Shown: positions 27,601 through 35,230 of the stretch, piece after piece
How the letters are laid out: each line of letters begins with the position of its first letter
How positions within the stretch are numbered: the stretch's first letter is position 1
Assembly (NCBI RefSeq): GCF_000002075.1
Contig: NW_004797409.1
Location: forward strand, 582,296 to 646,295
DNA length: 64,000 nucleotides
Source of the DNA: Aplysia californica
Lineage: Eukaryota > Mollusca > Gastropoda > Aplysiida > Aplysiidae
Direction: 5' to 3'
Notes under the pieces: generated by a model
Told to the model about the DNA's origin: nothing
Seen by the model: only the letters and a program-made list of their open reading frames with translations
Databases searched by the model: none
Made by a program: the position numbers and the translations under genes

Positions 27601-30600
27601 TGGTTCTTGTGTTTTTCTACCATTCTCCTTTGAATTCCCAACTGGAGTACTAGAGTTGGTTGCAAGCTTAGGACGACTTTTGTATGGCCAGTCTATTTTT
27701 TTTCTAAAGATTTCTTTTTCTTTTCTTTTTGTATTATTTTCTTTGTTTGGAAGGGAGGTTCACAAAGTAACAAGATGGGCCTCAGTAGTAGTTGTGAGCT
27801 TTTGTCGCAAGTTCATGGTGCATCCATTGTTACGACTGGGAAATCAGAGTTACTGCTCATCTCACTTTTTTATGATTTTTGTACGGTCAGGTGGGTGGGG
27901 CTTTTAGTTCATGATGGATGACAGTCAGCTGAAAATTTGTTACCGACTGGTCACCTTGGATAAACAATGGGCAATTGGAGGGACTTACATATTCGGCTCA
28001 TTTAAATTAGAGTCTAATAGTTCAATAAATACAATACAACAGGTGAATAAATTATGACTGCTTATCAACAGCCATATATATAAATACCATTAATGACAAA
28101 ACATTGTTCGATGAGAAATTTGCGGGGCCATCTAAGACAACTTTTTAGGTTGTTGGTTGATCAAATATTGTGGCCGCAGCCGAGTCACACAGATTATCGT
28201 TTTACACTGAGTGTTTCTGTGACAAGTGTGCTAAAAAAAGAACTGAAGGGGGAATAGAAAGACATGAAGCTACAGCGAGCACCTAGCACACCTCTGTGAT
28301 TGGCCCAAAAATATAGATGATGTATTTCCACTATCTATTTTTGTCATCTTCCAGGGTTTTCGCCCCAAGGCTCTTGGGTTTCCCTATCTCACCTTGTTTT
28401 TGTTTGTTTTGGGGGGGGGGGGGGGGGGGGTAATTAATTTGTGTTACCTTTTATAAAAAACAATCTCAGCAATGAGCGTGCTGATGAACTTGCCGGCAAA
28501 GCAACACCCAATGGCCGAATCATGCTCGACCCACCAATGGTGATCGCCAGATGCAAGGAGACCCTTCTCAACCAAGAGGAGACAGACTCCCACACACTCA
28601 GCACAATAAAAGGAAAGTGTGTGCGGGGCACAGCGAAAAAAAGTTTGCTCCGAGGAGTGGTCAGGCGTGTCTCAAACCAGCTCCTCATGGAGACAATTAG
28701 CAGGAAGACCCTGATGTGGACGCTGGAAAGGAGAGATGAGCAGCTATGGACATGCGCCGCCTGCTATGATTCTAGCTCTGGATCCAAGTAAATCCAAATC
28801 TCAGCAATTCTCGTTCCATAAATTTACCATCTCCTCAAAGTTGTACACACACACACACACACACAAGCACATGCGTGCATGTTTATACATACACACAAGC
28901 ACGTGTGCATACACACACACAGCCCAAGAAGTCGGCGATGAAACCTAGTAACCTAGCCCATTGCGCGCTAAGCGAGCCTGCCACAGTGAAACCTAGATCT
29001 AGTCAACAGGTGAGGGAAGCCCCAGAAGACTACAAAAATAGACGGCGGAAATACGTCATCTATATTTGGGCAATCACAGAGGTGTGCTAGGTGCTCGTTG
29101 TAGCTTCATGTAATAGAAAGTTGTTGTTCGTACAAGTGGCTGTCATGACAGGAGAATGAAAAATGGAACATGCGATTAAACGTAGAAAGACGCAAACTAT
29201 TTTTGGTAAGGCGGCCATTATGTGTGACGTCAGACCAGAACACCCCTCCAATCATGTGACTATATGTAAATATAGCCAACGGGATGGCATGATGCTTTGG
29301 TGTGATGTTTTTGCAGGAATACCGGAAAACTAATATGATGCGGTGCTCCGATGATGAGTAGTCTCTTATACGGTAGATCTAGAGGAAACGTCCAAAGAAT
29401 GAATTCAATAGACGCAGTGAACTGGAAAATTAGGAAGCACAAACCCCTCAATGTCTCAATTGTGGACATTCGTACGGTGTCAATACTGGAATTCTGAAAT
29501 GTTATTAACATTATAATAGGAAGTGGCTATCCTCACCAGGGGTGAGAATAAAAGTACGATCTACCTCTCACCCCTGGTGAGACTTGCCAGCGCAGGCTAT
29601 TCTCACCCGGTGTGAAACAAGACCTGTTTTTCCTCATTCCGGAATACTGTCTATCAGTGTGGATGATCAAATCAATAATATAAGCCAAGAAAAAATTACG
29701 TTATAGCACAAAAGTAAGCTAATCTTGATCGTTTTCAAAGATGCTATGGCTATTTCACTTTTCGAATCGAGTCGAACTACGCGGGTCGCCATTTTGCTTT
29801 GCCCGGAAGTTCTCGCAAGATCTACTCCTCCCCTCTCTCTCTCTCTCTCTGTCTCTTTCTGAACACTGTCTATCGGTGTGGACGATCAAATTGACCAAAA
29901 CAAAGTTAAAAAATGATGTTAAAAAACAAAACTAAATTAATTTGGTCGTCTACAAAGATGCTACGGCTATTTGACTTTTTCCGAATCGAGCCGAACTACG
30001 CGGGTCGCCATTTTGTTTTGCCCGAAAGTTCTCGCGCTACTCCTCTCTCTCTCTCTTTCTCTCTCTCCACTGCCCACAGACAAAATTGCATGCTTTTAAG
30101 ATTTAGCATACACTAACAGTAGTTATAGATCTAGAACGTTTTTACGGTTTGTTCACGGCACAGAATTCTACAATTCTGTTATCACAGTGTAGAATCTGTG
30201 GTTCAGGGTGAACGCTTCACTGGTTGGCCTAGGCTATAACGGTGAACGCCCACCGGGTGAGAATAGCCAAAAGACTCGCCTGCGCTATTCTCACCCGGGG
30301 TGAGAATAGAGGTGGCCTAACATTATTAGGCCGGAAACATGTCATTCTATGCCGTACCTCCACGGCCTTCTTAAAATAGTCAGTGGGTATCCCAGATGAC
30401 ATCACATTACTAAAATCAGCAGCCAATCAGAAAGATGCGTCTTCTACTTCTACGTTTAACGCATGTAAAAATGGATCACACTTTTAGGTCACTCTTAGTC
30501 TTAGTACACACAGCTTTCTTGAACTGAAAAATAATAAGGGGAACAAAATACAATACAAGATCATCTAGATCAAGATCTAGATCTACATCTAGACTAGAAT

Positions 30601-31039
30601 CTAGACATCTTGAATGTCTTGACAAGATGTGTCGTTCTTTAGGGCCTGACTATAATAACCATATAGATCTATGTATTGTAAGTATAAATTATAAAGTTGA
30701 AGTCATTATATTATAGTCTAGAATCTATGTTTAGGAAGGCCAATAATACCCCCAAGACAACAGAGGCTATGAACACTACGAACTATGATGACAGTAACCT
30801 AGATCTATTCTGTTTATTATAGTCATAAAGACTGGCTAAGGAAGAAGACGATGATGAAACTAGGCCTACATTCGACATTATTGTTGCCAGGTCTAAGATT
30901 CAAGGGATACACTGAACTGTGACTGAACTCCCGAGTCCGAGAGAAGGCAGCTCAGTTCGACTATTTCGCGTACAGAAGAACAGAGTCAACATCTCTTACC
31001 TGACCCAGATGGCCCTGGGGACAATGTAACAGCAGCCAT
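9425..31039 (-). CDS. ARNT: ARNT / HIF-1beta / Tango, bHLH-PAS transcription factor (16 coding exons, 628 aa)
   Basis: Class II bHLH-PAS protein: the constitutive nuclear partner of HIF-alpha, AhR, SIM and Trachealess-type factors, binding the GTG half of their response elements. Coding exons in transcript order: 31039-31000, 23473-23440, 22503-22429, 21985-21828, 20801-20722, 20077-19985, 18684-18567, 18102-18073, 16440-16246, 15438-15258, 13965-13859, 12329-12179, 11888-11767, 11140-10899, 10521-10446, 9609-9425. They total 1887 nt including the stop, and every junction keeps frame with GT/AG. Seen: basic stretch KQRKRK at about 17-21 (possible NLS), bHLH at 50-103 with H53/E57/R61 in DNA-contact positions, PAS-A about 118-199, PAS-B plus PAC about 317-421, a 12-Gln run, and a C-terminus rich in D/E/F/M. 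Shorter than human ARNT (about 789 aa) because the region after PAS-B is only about 207 residues. Family assignment rests on near-identical bHLH and PAS blocks recalled from vertebrate and fly proteins. BMAL/Cycle is the main alternative; the KERFAR block and C-terminus favour ARNT. Confidence 0.95.
9610..10445 (-). other. ARNT: ARNT intron 15
   Basis: No repeat or exon recognised. An open frame runs upstream of exon 16 to 9760, but it crosses the TTTTTCAG acceptor and is intronic there. Confidence 0.7.
10446..10521 (-). CDS. ARNT: ARNT coding exon 15
   Basis: Residues 543-567: [15 protein letters not shown] then [10 protein letters not shown], an Ala/Gly-rich spacer. Acceptor TGTAG, donor GTGAGT. 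No family motif of its own; it is supported by frame continuity between exons 14 and 16. Confidence 0.82.
10522..10898 (-). other. ARNT: ARNT intron 14
   Basis: Short AT-rich intron ending next to a poly-C tract at 10868-10881 (plus strand). Confidence 0.7.
10899..11140 (-). CDS. ARNT: ARNT coding exon 14 (low-complexity C-terminal region)
   Basis: Residues 462-542, the largest exon (242 nt), rich in A/G/S/P/Q/M. It contains [17 protein letters not shown] and [11 protein letters not shown]. It is more GC-rich than its surroundings, as usual for coding sequence here. Donor GTGAGT, just before a poly-C tract on the plus strand. Confidence 0.88.
11141..11766 (-). other. ARNT: ARNT intron 13
   Basis: Ordinary intron with a poly-G tract at about 11636-11656. 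Nothing else seen. Confidence 0.7.
11767..11888 (-). CDS. ARNT: ARNT coding exon 13 (linker)
   Basis: Residues 421-461: [20 protein letters not shown] then [20 protein letters not shown]. Two AG acceptors lie three bases apart; the second gives the Asn junction, while the first would insert Lys-like sequence in the same frame. Alternative NAGNAG-type splicing is therefore possible here. Confidence 0.8.
12179..12329 (-). CDS. ARNT: ARNT coding exon 12 (PAS-B end / PAC)
   Basis: Residues 371-420: [35 protein letters not shown], then [14 protein letters not shown]. This is the PAC-like end of PAS-B that forms the dimer and coactivator surface. Donor GTAAGT. Confidence 0.95.
12330..13858 (-). 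other. ARNT: ARNT intron 11 (1.5 kb)
   Basis: AT-rich with poorly conserved sequence. No exon or known repeat recognised on either strand. Confidence 0.7.
13859..13965 (-). CDS. ARNT: ARNT coding exon 11 (PAS-B)
   Basis: Residues 335-370: [20 protein letters not shown] then [15 protein letters not shown]. The GYQPQELLG/HPED pattern of PAS-B is clear; the usual Tyr of GYQP is His here. Donor GTAAGT. Confidence 0.95.
14690..14926. repeat. SINE-like R1 copy with an inverted tail fragment (ARNT intron 10)
   Basis: 14690-14858 is a minus-oriented R1 copy. Directly after it, 14868-14926 is a plus-oriented fragment of the shared tail (GCTCATATGACCTTACGCAG), giving an inverted pair. The rest of intron 10 (13966-15257) shows no recognisable element. 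Confidence 0.75.
15258..15438 (-). CDS. ARNT: ARNT coding exon 10 (start of PAS-B)
   Basis: Residues 275-334: an acidic spacer, [19 protein letters not shown], then [19 protein letters not shown], the first strands of PAS-B. Donor GTGAGC. Confidence 0.95.
15439..16245 (-). other. ARNT: ARNT intron 9
   Basis: AT-rich, with short G/C runs near 15740 and 16042. Nothing else recognised. Confidence 0.7.
16246..16440 (-). CDS. ARNT: ARNT coding exon 9 (PAS-A/PAS-B connector)
   Basis: Residues 210-274: [20 protein letters not shown] near the start, then a variable stretch, then [17 protein letters not shown]. The GSRR.FICR and GYIK.WPP blocks are diagnostic of ARNT/BMAL. Donor GTTAGT. Confidence 0.95.
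16520..16640 (+). repeat. LINE/SINE 3'-tail copy with ATT-rich end
   Basis: Contains ATACAAATGCTATTTATTA followed by an AT-rich triplet tail, the same end as the LINE at 17348 but in the plus orientation and degraded. Lies just upstream of ARNT exon 9 in transcript terms. Confidence 0.55.
17348..17913 (-). mobile_element. 5'-truncated non-LTR retrotransposon (CR1/L2/Jockey-like) tail
   Basis: Minus-strand reading gives the classic reverse-transcriptase C-terminal region: ARLVLKQ...[55 protein letters not shown], then [11 protein letters not shown]. At least two in-frame stops (after KELH and LGTF) show it is dead. A short 3' UTR ends in an (ATT)n tail at 17351-17372. Only the last ~130 codons and the 3' UTR are present. 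Confidence 0.9.
17975..18052 (-). repeat. tRNA-derived head of SINE R3a
   Basis: On the minus strand the sequence reads like a tRNA 5' half with an A-box-like TGGTCTAGAGG followed about 40 nt later by a B-box-like GGGTTCAAAAC. It is joined to a SINE body, so it is a SINE promoter region, not a tRNA gene. Confidence 0.72.
18073..18102 (-). CDS. ARNT: ARNT coding exon 8 (30-nt micro-exon)
   Basis: Encodes [10 protein letters not shown] (residues 200-209) plus one base. Two overlapping donors exist two bases apart (GTGTGA and GTGAGT). Only the downstream GTGAGT keeps frame into exon 9 ([13 protein letters not shown]). It matches the TGTVKKEGQ block of vertebrate ARNT. Confidence 0.85.
18103..18566 (-). 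other. ARNT: ARNT intron 7
   Basis: AT-rich. A 19-base poly-C tract at 18443-18461 and AAT triplets near 18520-18548. Confidence 0.75.
18567..18684 (-). CDS. ARNT: ARNT coding exon 7 (PAS-A C-terminal half)
   Basis: Residues 161-199: [19 protein letters not shown] then [20 protein letters not shown]. The HPDD motif is typical of bHLH-PAS PAS-A domains. Donor GTGAGT. Confidence 0.95.
19548..19925 (-). repeat. SINE-like repeat, body type R2, in ARNT intron 6
   Basis: Closely matches 571-955 and, in the opposite orientation, 57212-57607. Shares the tail block TTTTACGGCGCTCGCAACTG with R1 and R3 copies but has a different body. The remainder of intron 6 (18685-19984) holds poly-G tracts at 18804-18819 and 18862-18872 and an R1-like fragment near 18850-18962. 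Confidence 0.82.
19985..20077 (-). CDS. ARNT: ARNT coding exon 6 (PAS-A)
   Basis: A 93-nt, phase 0-0 exon, residues 130-160: [14 protein letters not shown] then [17 protein letters not shown], the PAS-A core strands. Donor GTGGGT. Confidence 0.95.
20078..20721 (-). other. ARNT: ARNT intron 5
   Basis: AT-rich intron. No repeat family or conserved element recognised. Confidence 0.7.
20722..20801 (-). CDS. ARNT: ARNT coding exon 5 (bHLH/PAS-A linker)
   Basis: Residues 103-129: [15 protein letters not shown] then [12 protein letters not shown], the start of PAS-A. Its 3' splice acceptor and first ten exonic bases belong to a 56-bp tandem repeat (20792-21015), so similar acceptors lie upstream in the intron. 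The junction used gives the conserved LRGTGNT join. Confidence 0.92.
20792..21015. repeat. 56-bp tandem repeat (4 copies) spanning the ARNT exon 5 acceptor
   Basis: Four units of exactly 56 bp start at 20792, 20848, 20904 and 20960, with very few differences. The first unit contains the functional 3' splice site and first ten bases of exon 5; the others repeat that junction inside intron 4. In minus-strand terms copies 1-3 retain ACAG at the acceptor while copy 4 reads ACGG. Confidence 0.95.
21016..21827 (-). other. ARNT: Remainder of ARNT intron 4
   Basis: AT-rich sequence with poly-A/T runs. Nothing recognisable beyond ordinary intron. Confidence 0.7.
21828..21985 (-). CDS. ARNT: ARNT coding exon 4 (bHLH)
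   Basis: Residues 50-103, nearly the whole bHLH. Basic region [14 protein letters not shown], then helix 1-loop-helix 2 ([13 protein letters not shown] ... [20 protein letters not shown]). H53, E57 and R61 occupy the three positions that contact the E-box half-site in bHLH proteins. Donor GTATGT. Confidence 0.97.
21986..22428 (-). other. ARNT: ARNT intron 3
   Basis: AT-rich intron between the KERFAR exon and the bHLH exon. Nothing else recognised. Confidence 0.7.
22429..22503 (-). CDS. ARNT: ARNT coding exon 3 (acidic linker and KERFAR)
   Basis: Residues 25-50. The acidic segment [10 protein letters not shown] is followed by SADKERFAR, the block that precedes the ARNT basic region in known animals. 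Acceptor CTTCCAG, donor GTCTGT (weak consensus). Confidence 0.9.
22693..22858 (+). repeat. SINE-like repeat, body type R1, in ARNT intron 2
   Basis: Starts GTGGGTGGTTGACGGGTGCT and ends in the shared tail (ATATGACCTGATTG...GCAAGCGCTTGTAAAA). Same family as 297-543, 1113-1283, 1508-1668, 14690-14858 and 56388-56698. The rest of this intron (22504-23439) is plain AT-rich sequence. Confidence 0.8.
23440..23473 (-). CDS. ARNT: ARNT coding exon 2 (basic, NLS-like)
   Basis: A 34-nt exon encoding [11 protein letters not shown] (residues 14-24) plus two bases of codon 25. Acceptor TTTTCAG, donor GTAAGT. The basic cluster is a plausible nuclear localisation signal. It follows a 7.5-kb first intron. 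Confidence 0.85.
25403..25565. mobile_element. Short pogo-like MITE (GGCCAC family)
   Basis: About 163 bp. Left end AGTCAAACCTGCTCCAACAG; right end GACAATTTCAACTGTA next to TA. The internal TGTCTAAGACAACCATTTTT is the degenerate counterpart of the GTCTTATACGGCCAC block at 38190-38205. Left boundary uncertain by a few bases. Confidence 0.6.
26588..27391. mobile_element. pogo/Tigger-like MITE (804 bp) with TA target duplication
   Basis: Terminal inverted repeats CAGTGGAAC... and ...GTTCCACTG flanked by TA at 26586-26587 and 27392-27393. Subterminal repeats of GGATTCAACGAGA occur at both ends. No transposase frame, so non-autonomous. It lies in ARNT intron 1. Related fragments are at about 35110-35230 and 37420-37440, and a lone end is at about 38318-38337. 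Confidence 0.88.
28254..29118. repeat. Inverted-repeat element enclosing a LINE RNase H fragment
   Basis: A ~100-bp block (ACATGAAGCTACAGCGAGCA ... ACACCTCTGTGATTGGCC ...) at 28257-28365 recurs inverted at about 29028-29113. Between the arms are a poly-G tract, the LINE RNase H fragment (28455-28791) and an AC microsatellite. The exact outer ends and target duplication were not determined. Confidence 0.75.
28455..28791 (+). pseudogene. Non-LTR retrotransposon RNase H fragment
   Basis: Open frame with [17 protein letters not shown], the conserved end of the LINE RNase H domain, followed by about 90 residues of the typical post-RNase H tail ([14 protein letters not shown] ... [20 protein letters not shown]). 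No reverse transcriptase nearby, so it is a fragment, probably of an I/R1/Jockey-type LINE. Confidence 0.75.
29525..30312. repeat. Fold-back element with palindromic ends (GGTGAGAATAG modules)
   Basis: Both ends carry near-palindromes built from CTATTCTCACCCGG and its complement, twice at each end (29527-29612 and 30245-30311). The interior contains two diverged direct copies (about 29640-29860 and 29861-30065), each with TACGCGGGTCGCCATTTTG and a CT run. No coding potential. Confidence 0.75.
31000..31039 (-). CDS. ARNT: ARNT coding exon 1 (start codon)
   Basis: Encodes [13 protein letters not shown], then the first base of codon 14. Donor is CAG|GTAAGA. The ATG is chosen because it is the only in-frame one that joins exon 2 in phase and resembles the vertebrate MAAT-type start. 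The 5' UTR continues upstream; any non-coding exon was not found. Confidence 0.8.
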
Positions 31040-31230
31040 ACGCAAATATTAGAGGTTGTTGTACTTCAACGTAAATTTATTTAGCATAAAAAACTTGTAA
31101 ACACAAAGATCCGTCGTCTCCTTTCGATGTGTTGTTCTTGTCAGCTAGCGGAAGGGAAGAAGAATAGTTACTGCTGTACTAAATAACCCATAATGCATCT
31201 GTAGTCACGAAATGGTGATGGCTTCTTCAC
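31040..31230 (-). promoter_or_regulatory. ARNT: ARNT 5' UTR and putative core promoter
   Basis: Sequence immediately upstream of the ARNT start codon. It contains a CTTCCGC/GCGGAAG ETS-like site near 31147 and no TATA box at a convincing distance. The transcription start is not visible from sequence alone. Confidence 0.4.
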
Positions 31231-31362
31231 CGTACACCAGTGGCTCTAAATCCGGATAAAAACTTGTCGCTTCCCTTTTTTTTATTCAGGTCCCGTAGTT
31301 GAACGTTATTAGGCCTATTATTTGTGTACGCACCACATACGCGCGTGCGACAACGACACACA

Positions 31363-31382
31363 CACGCACACACGCTCACATA

Positions 31383-31421
<39 letters not shown>

Positions 31422-31425
31422 CGTA
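31363..31425. repeat. CA/TG microsatellite
   Basis: CA-rich tract upstream of ARNT, with the pure portion at about 31385-31420. Confidence 0.9.
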
Positions 31426-31524
31426 TTATAAACCATATTATGTATATACCTGATAATAATGTACTCTTTTGTGTAACAGCGGAATTGCGAGGATTCGTTT
31501 TATTTGTTTAGGCCTACGGTGCTT

Positions 31525-31715
31525 AGAGCAGGGGGCAATCAAGGTGGCGGCGGTGAGAGCAGAACGTGGAGACGAAATCAGATGACAGAACATGCGGTTT
31601 ATAGAGAGCAGAAAAGGAGGTAAAAGGGGAAATGCCCGTCTTTGTCAGGTTTCGAACCCGGAACCTATTAGAGGTGAACTGTACTTTTAGATTATCTCGT
31701 CGCGAGGTATCTCAT
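31525..31715 (-). repeat. SINE R3c, 5' half only
   Basis: Minus-oriented. Carries a near-consensus Pol III B box (GGGTTCGAAACC) near 31650-31663 and the first part of the R3 body; the tail is missing. Confidence 0.7.
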
Positions 31716-32861
31716 GCAGGGGGGAAATCCGTCTTAAACATTTTCGGTTTTTTTAAATAAATAAGAATAAGGGGTTTCTTGCCCTTGTGGTCGACAATGA
31801 CAAGCAGTTATAATGACAACTACAGCAGTATCCCTCCCAATTGAAATGCTATCCTAACGGCACCTTTCTAATAATTGCAGGTTTCGGTCTTACCCATTGC
31901 CACAGCACTTACATTTCTCGAGACCAATGATTGGGCAAAATTTAAAAACACAGATTATGGTCAATTATTCCATTTAAGCCCCAATACTGCCTTTTGTTGT
32001 CTCATCATACGCCACACGTAATAGTTTCAAGTGGTTTGCCAGTAGCAAGTGATGAACAGGCTACGCACTCGGCTAATTGAAGATCACCTAAATTAAAATA
32101 CTAGATTTTAAATGACATTTTTAATTCTTCGTCTGTGGAACCTGATAATCATTATGTTCCGTACGTGTCTCGCGAAGAGCATGAGACATCCGAATTCCCA
32201 TAAGTTCAGTGCAGGAGCAGGTTTTGTTGACGGTTCACCGCCATTTTATTTCTGATTTAGTTGGGAAGCTATCAGAGCCGCGTAGCCTGCTTTCGAAAAA
32301 AAAAAAACAACTCAACAACAAACAAACAACAATAAAATCCAAAGACAAAAAAAAACAACTATTAAAGCCGCGCACTTAGACTTTCAGAGCCCGCACTTAT
32401 TGATAATATCGATACAATTCGATTGCCGATTCCATCAAACGGTTACAATCCCATTGTTTGATGCTCCTCTGCCGGGCCGGTCTGATAACTGGTCCTCTAG
32501 GCTCACCCTTCCCCTCCAGATTCTTGAAAATGGTCCTGTCAGGTCACTTTTTGTCGCAACTTTTCAATCATAATCTTTGCGACCGCAAAATTATCCGATC
32601 TTAAAAAAATACCGCAAAACGAAGTAGGTATAATTCATAATTCACCCACCCACGTACATCCCCGTTGCAAATTTCATCACCTTTGATCTAAAGGATCTTC
32701 AACAATTTAGGGCGGGAATCACGTTGCGCAGGTAGACCTTCGACTAAACTGGCACCCCCAAGACTGCTAACTGCATCAATAATTAGGCTACAACACGAAG
32801 GAAACCAATGATTATTATGAGAATGCATTTCTTCTTTCTTTCTCTCTTTCTTTCTATTGTG

Positions 32862-33391
32862 TAAGTCTTTTACGACGCTCGCAACTGCATATAAGATCAT
32901 ATTAGATCTAGATATCTATATGAAGGCGCGGGACACGACATTTTCAGTTAATGGGAATTTTTTAATTTTGTCGGGGTGGCTGCCGAAGCCTACTCTTACC
33001 GATTTTGGAACATCAAGGGATCTTTAACGTGCCCAACTTGCACACGGGACCTCGATTCGAGAGTCGCCCTTATCCGAGAGGCTCAGGCTAGGTGTTAGAT
33101 CTTACCTACCAAGTGGCTTAAAGACAGCGGTAAGAAGGAGCCAATAAAGTAGCACTAGCAGCTGCAGAAAGAGTCAGGAGCCCAGAGCAGGGGGCGAAAG
33201 TGTGTGTGTGTGGGGGGGGGGGGGGGGGTAGAAAATGGAGACGGCAGGCGACTGTGCATTGTTAGAGAGCAGGAAAAGAGGGGAAAGGAGAAATTTTTAG
33301 AAAAGAACATTTTCCATCGCTCTCCGGATTCGACACGGGACCTATGGAATGAGAGGCAAACACCGTAACCTGTCGACTCCGAGAGCCCCCA
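32862..33391 (-). repeat. SINE R3b, full-length tRNA-derived copy
   Basis: About 530 bp, minus-oriented: tRNA-like head at 33310-33391 (B-box-like TGTCGAATCC), body with a poly-G tract (33211-33228) and tail near 32862 (TTTTACGACGCTCGCAACTG on the plus strand). It is the intact comparison for the interrupted R3a copy. Confidence 0.82.
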
Positions 33392-33757
33392 CATGTATTT
33401 CTTACATTGATGTTTGGTTTTTGGAGATTACAACGGTCGCTTTTTTTTCATGTGCTAATGTGCTCACGAGTAGGCCCTATGGTTGTGTATGTGCGTATTA
33501 TCGTTATGGGCAGAGGCGAAGCGTCTATATAATCAAATAATCACTGCTTCCCTTCCTAATTTTGAAACATTGTCGCAGTCAAATTCACCCATAGACGTAA
33601 ACCTCATAAATTAAATGTAAAAAGACGTTCATAATCACCAATGAACAATAGACTATGCCTAACCTTCAAAACTGTTTCATTGCCACAGAAATAGCCTGTT
33701 CGCCCCTATCGGGCCACTCCATAAGCAGTCACAAACTTTGTTTGTTTGTTTGTTTAG

Positions 33758-33815
33758 TATAGGGTTTTACGGCGCTCGCAACTGCATAAGGTCATATGAG
33801 CGCGCGGGAAGAGGC
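33758..33815 (-). repeat. SINE tail fragment
   Basis: Only the shared tail block (GGCGCTCGCAACTGCATAAG, then GTCATATGAGCGCG) is present. The surrounding 33392-34640 shows no other element. Confidence 0.75.
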
Positions 33816-34652
33816 TGGAAGAGTCTACCAATAGAGTTGAAGGGAACATATGCATAGCAGTCAAAACTGTTTTATTGCCGCATATACCCTGTTCACCCCT
33901 TTCGAGCCACAGTATAAGCAGCCTCACTCGCTGATTATGTAAGCTAACTATTACACTGGTCGAGTCTACCTCACAGATGTGAGGGGAACTAACTCCTAAT
34001 AATATCTTGACTGCTGCGAGTGCTTGTTTTTTTTTTTTTCCTTCGACTTTTTAGCGTCCTATAATCAGATCGTGACCTCGATTATGACACCGGCTCCTGG
34101 TCGCGAAAAGCTAGACAAAAAACAGCCAAATGTGAAATAAAAAATTAATAATTGGCATGCTCTACCAAAGTGTTTCGGCTGCCTGGTACAACATGCCATT
34201 ATAGTACTGTCATCTCTGCTTCTTTCCTTGGTATTCGTGTGTTCAAATCTTAAGTTAAATTTAAGGTTAGTTAGAATAAATATTTAATGAAATACTTTCC
34301 CGATTATTTTAGCGGTTGAATAAGCATACAACATGAATTCAGGGTTTGTTTTCATTCACAACTCAGAGTTGCCGCCTCCAGTGCCAGTAAGATTCTTGTG
34401 ACTTGAGACTTGTGTGAGTGTGATATCTCCAGGCCCTATCTGGTCCCATCTCACTTTGATTACCCTGTCAAACAAGTCAGCCTTCGCCCCTGTTTATGGG
34501 TGTGTTTGTGTGTACATTTGTTAATGTCTGTCTGTCTGTGTGCGTTTGTTTGTCTGTATGTGCTTGCATGTGGGTGGCTCGGTGTTTTATTCAATATGGG
34601 GACTGGCCCACAAGAACACAGTCGTAATACCATTGATATGTAATTATATCAG

Positions 34653-34655
<3 letters not shown>

Positions 34656-34725
<70 letters not shown>
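34656..34725. repeat. AG/CT microsatellite
   Basis: Pure GA dinucleotide run ending in a short G run. Confidence 0.95.
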
Positions 34726-34727
<2 letters not shown>

Positions 34728-35109
34728 AAGAATATCAAAATGTAGGCATAAGTAGAAGCACTGCTTTGGTACAACCGCAACGTGAGAACGTAGTTTGGAT
34801 TCTGAGAGAAACGTCAGTGCCGTTCCTGACTTGCGCGTCCTCAATGACAACTTTATCTATGTGGGACGCAACGGTTTTCATTTGGGGATTCATTTAATTT
34901 CACTGCCTCGGGCAATGCGATTACGTGAGCGTGAGCGAACGGCTTTCTCCATGTGGTCGCACCTAGTCAAAGATCGTACATACACGATCGTTGCCTAAGT
35001 AGAGCCATATCTCTGAATAAGATAAGCAAATAATAGTTTACTCAAGACGGACAACTAACATTCTTTAGTCTTGAGATTCACGATCCAGATGCATGTATGG
35101 TTTCCTGAA

Positions 35110-35230
35110 ACAGACAGGGTTCGTTGTGGGAGAAAACTGACCGAAGCCACGTCAGCGGGGGCTTTTCACACTGCAAGCGACTTCGTTGAATCCGAGCTTT
35201 CTCATTCACGGCTGTTCAGTTCTACTATCC
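35110..35230. repeat. Fragment of the 26588-type MITE
   Basis: Contains GCGGGGGCTTTTCACACTGC and GCGACTTCGTTGAATCCGAG, matching the reverse complement of 26700-26780. Flanking 34730-35100 and 35240-36480 show no recognisable gene or repeat. Confidence 0.6.

Larger units (their letters stand above)
23474..30999 (-). other. ARNT: ARNT intron 1 (7.5 kb)
   Basis: No exon was recognised. 23474-25400 looks like unique AT-rich sequence. The rest holds a short MITE (25403-25565), TG microsatellites (26190-26280), a pogo-like MITE (26588-27391), an inverted-repeat element around a LINE fragment (28254-29118), a fold-back element (29525-30312) and TCTAGATC-rich sequence near 30560-30610. Confidence 0.8.

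Noticed and set aside
27656-27907. 83-residue plus-strand frame in ARNT intron 1
   Set aside because: Phe-rich translation of T-rich sequence, with no recognised motif.
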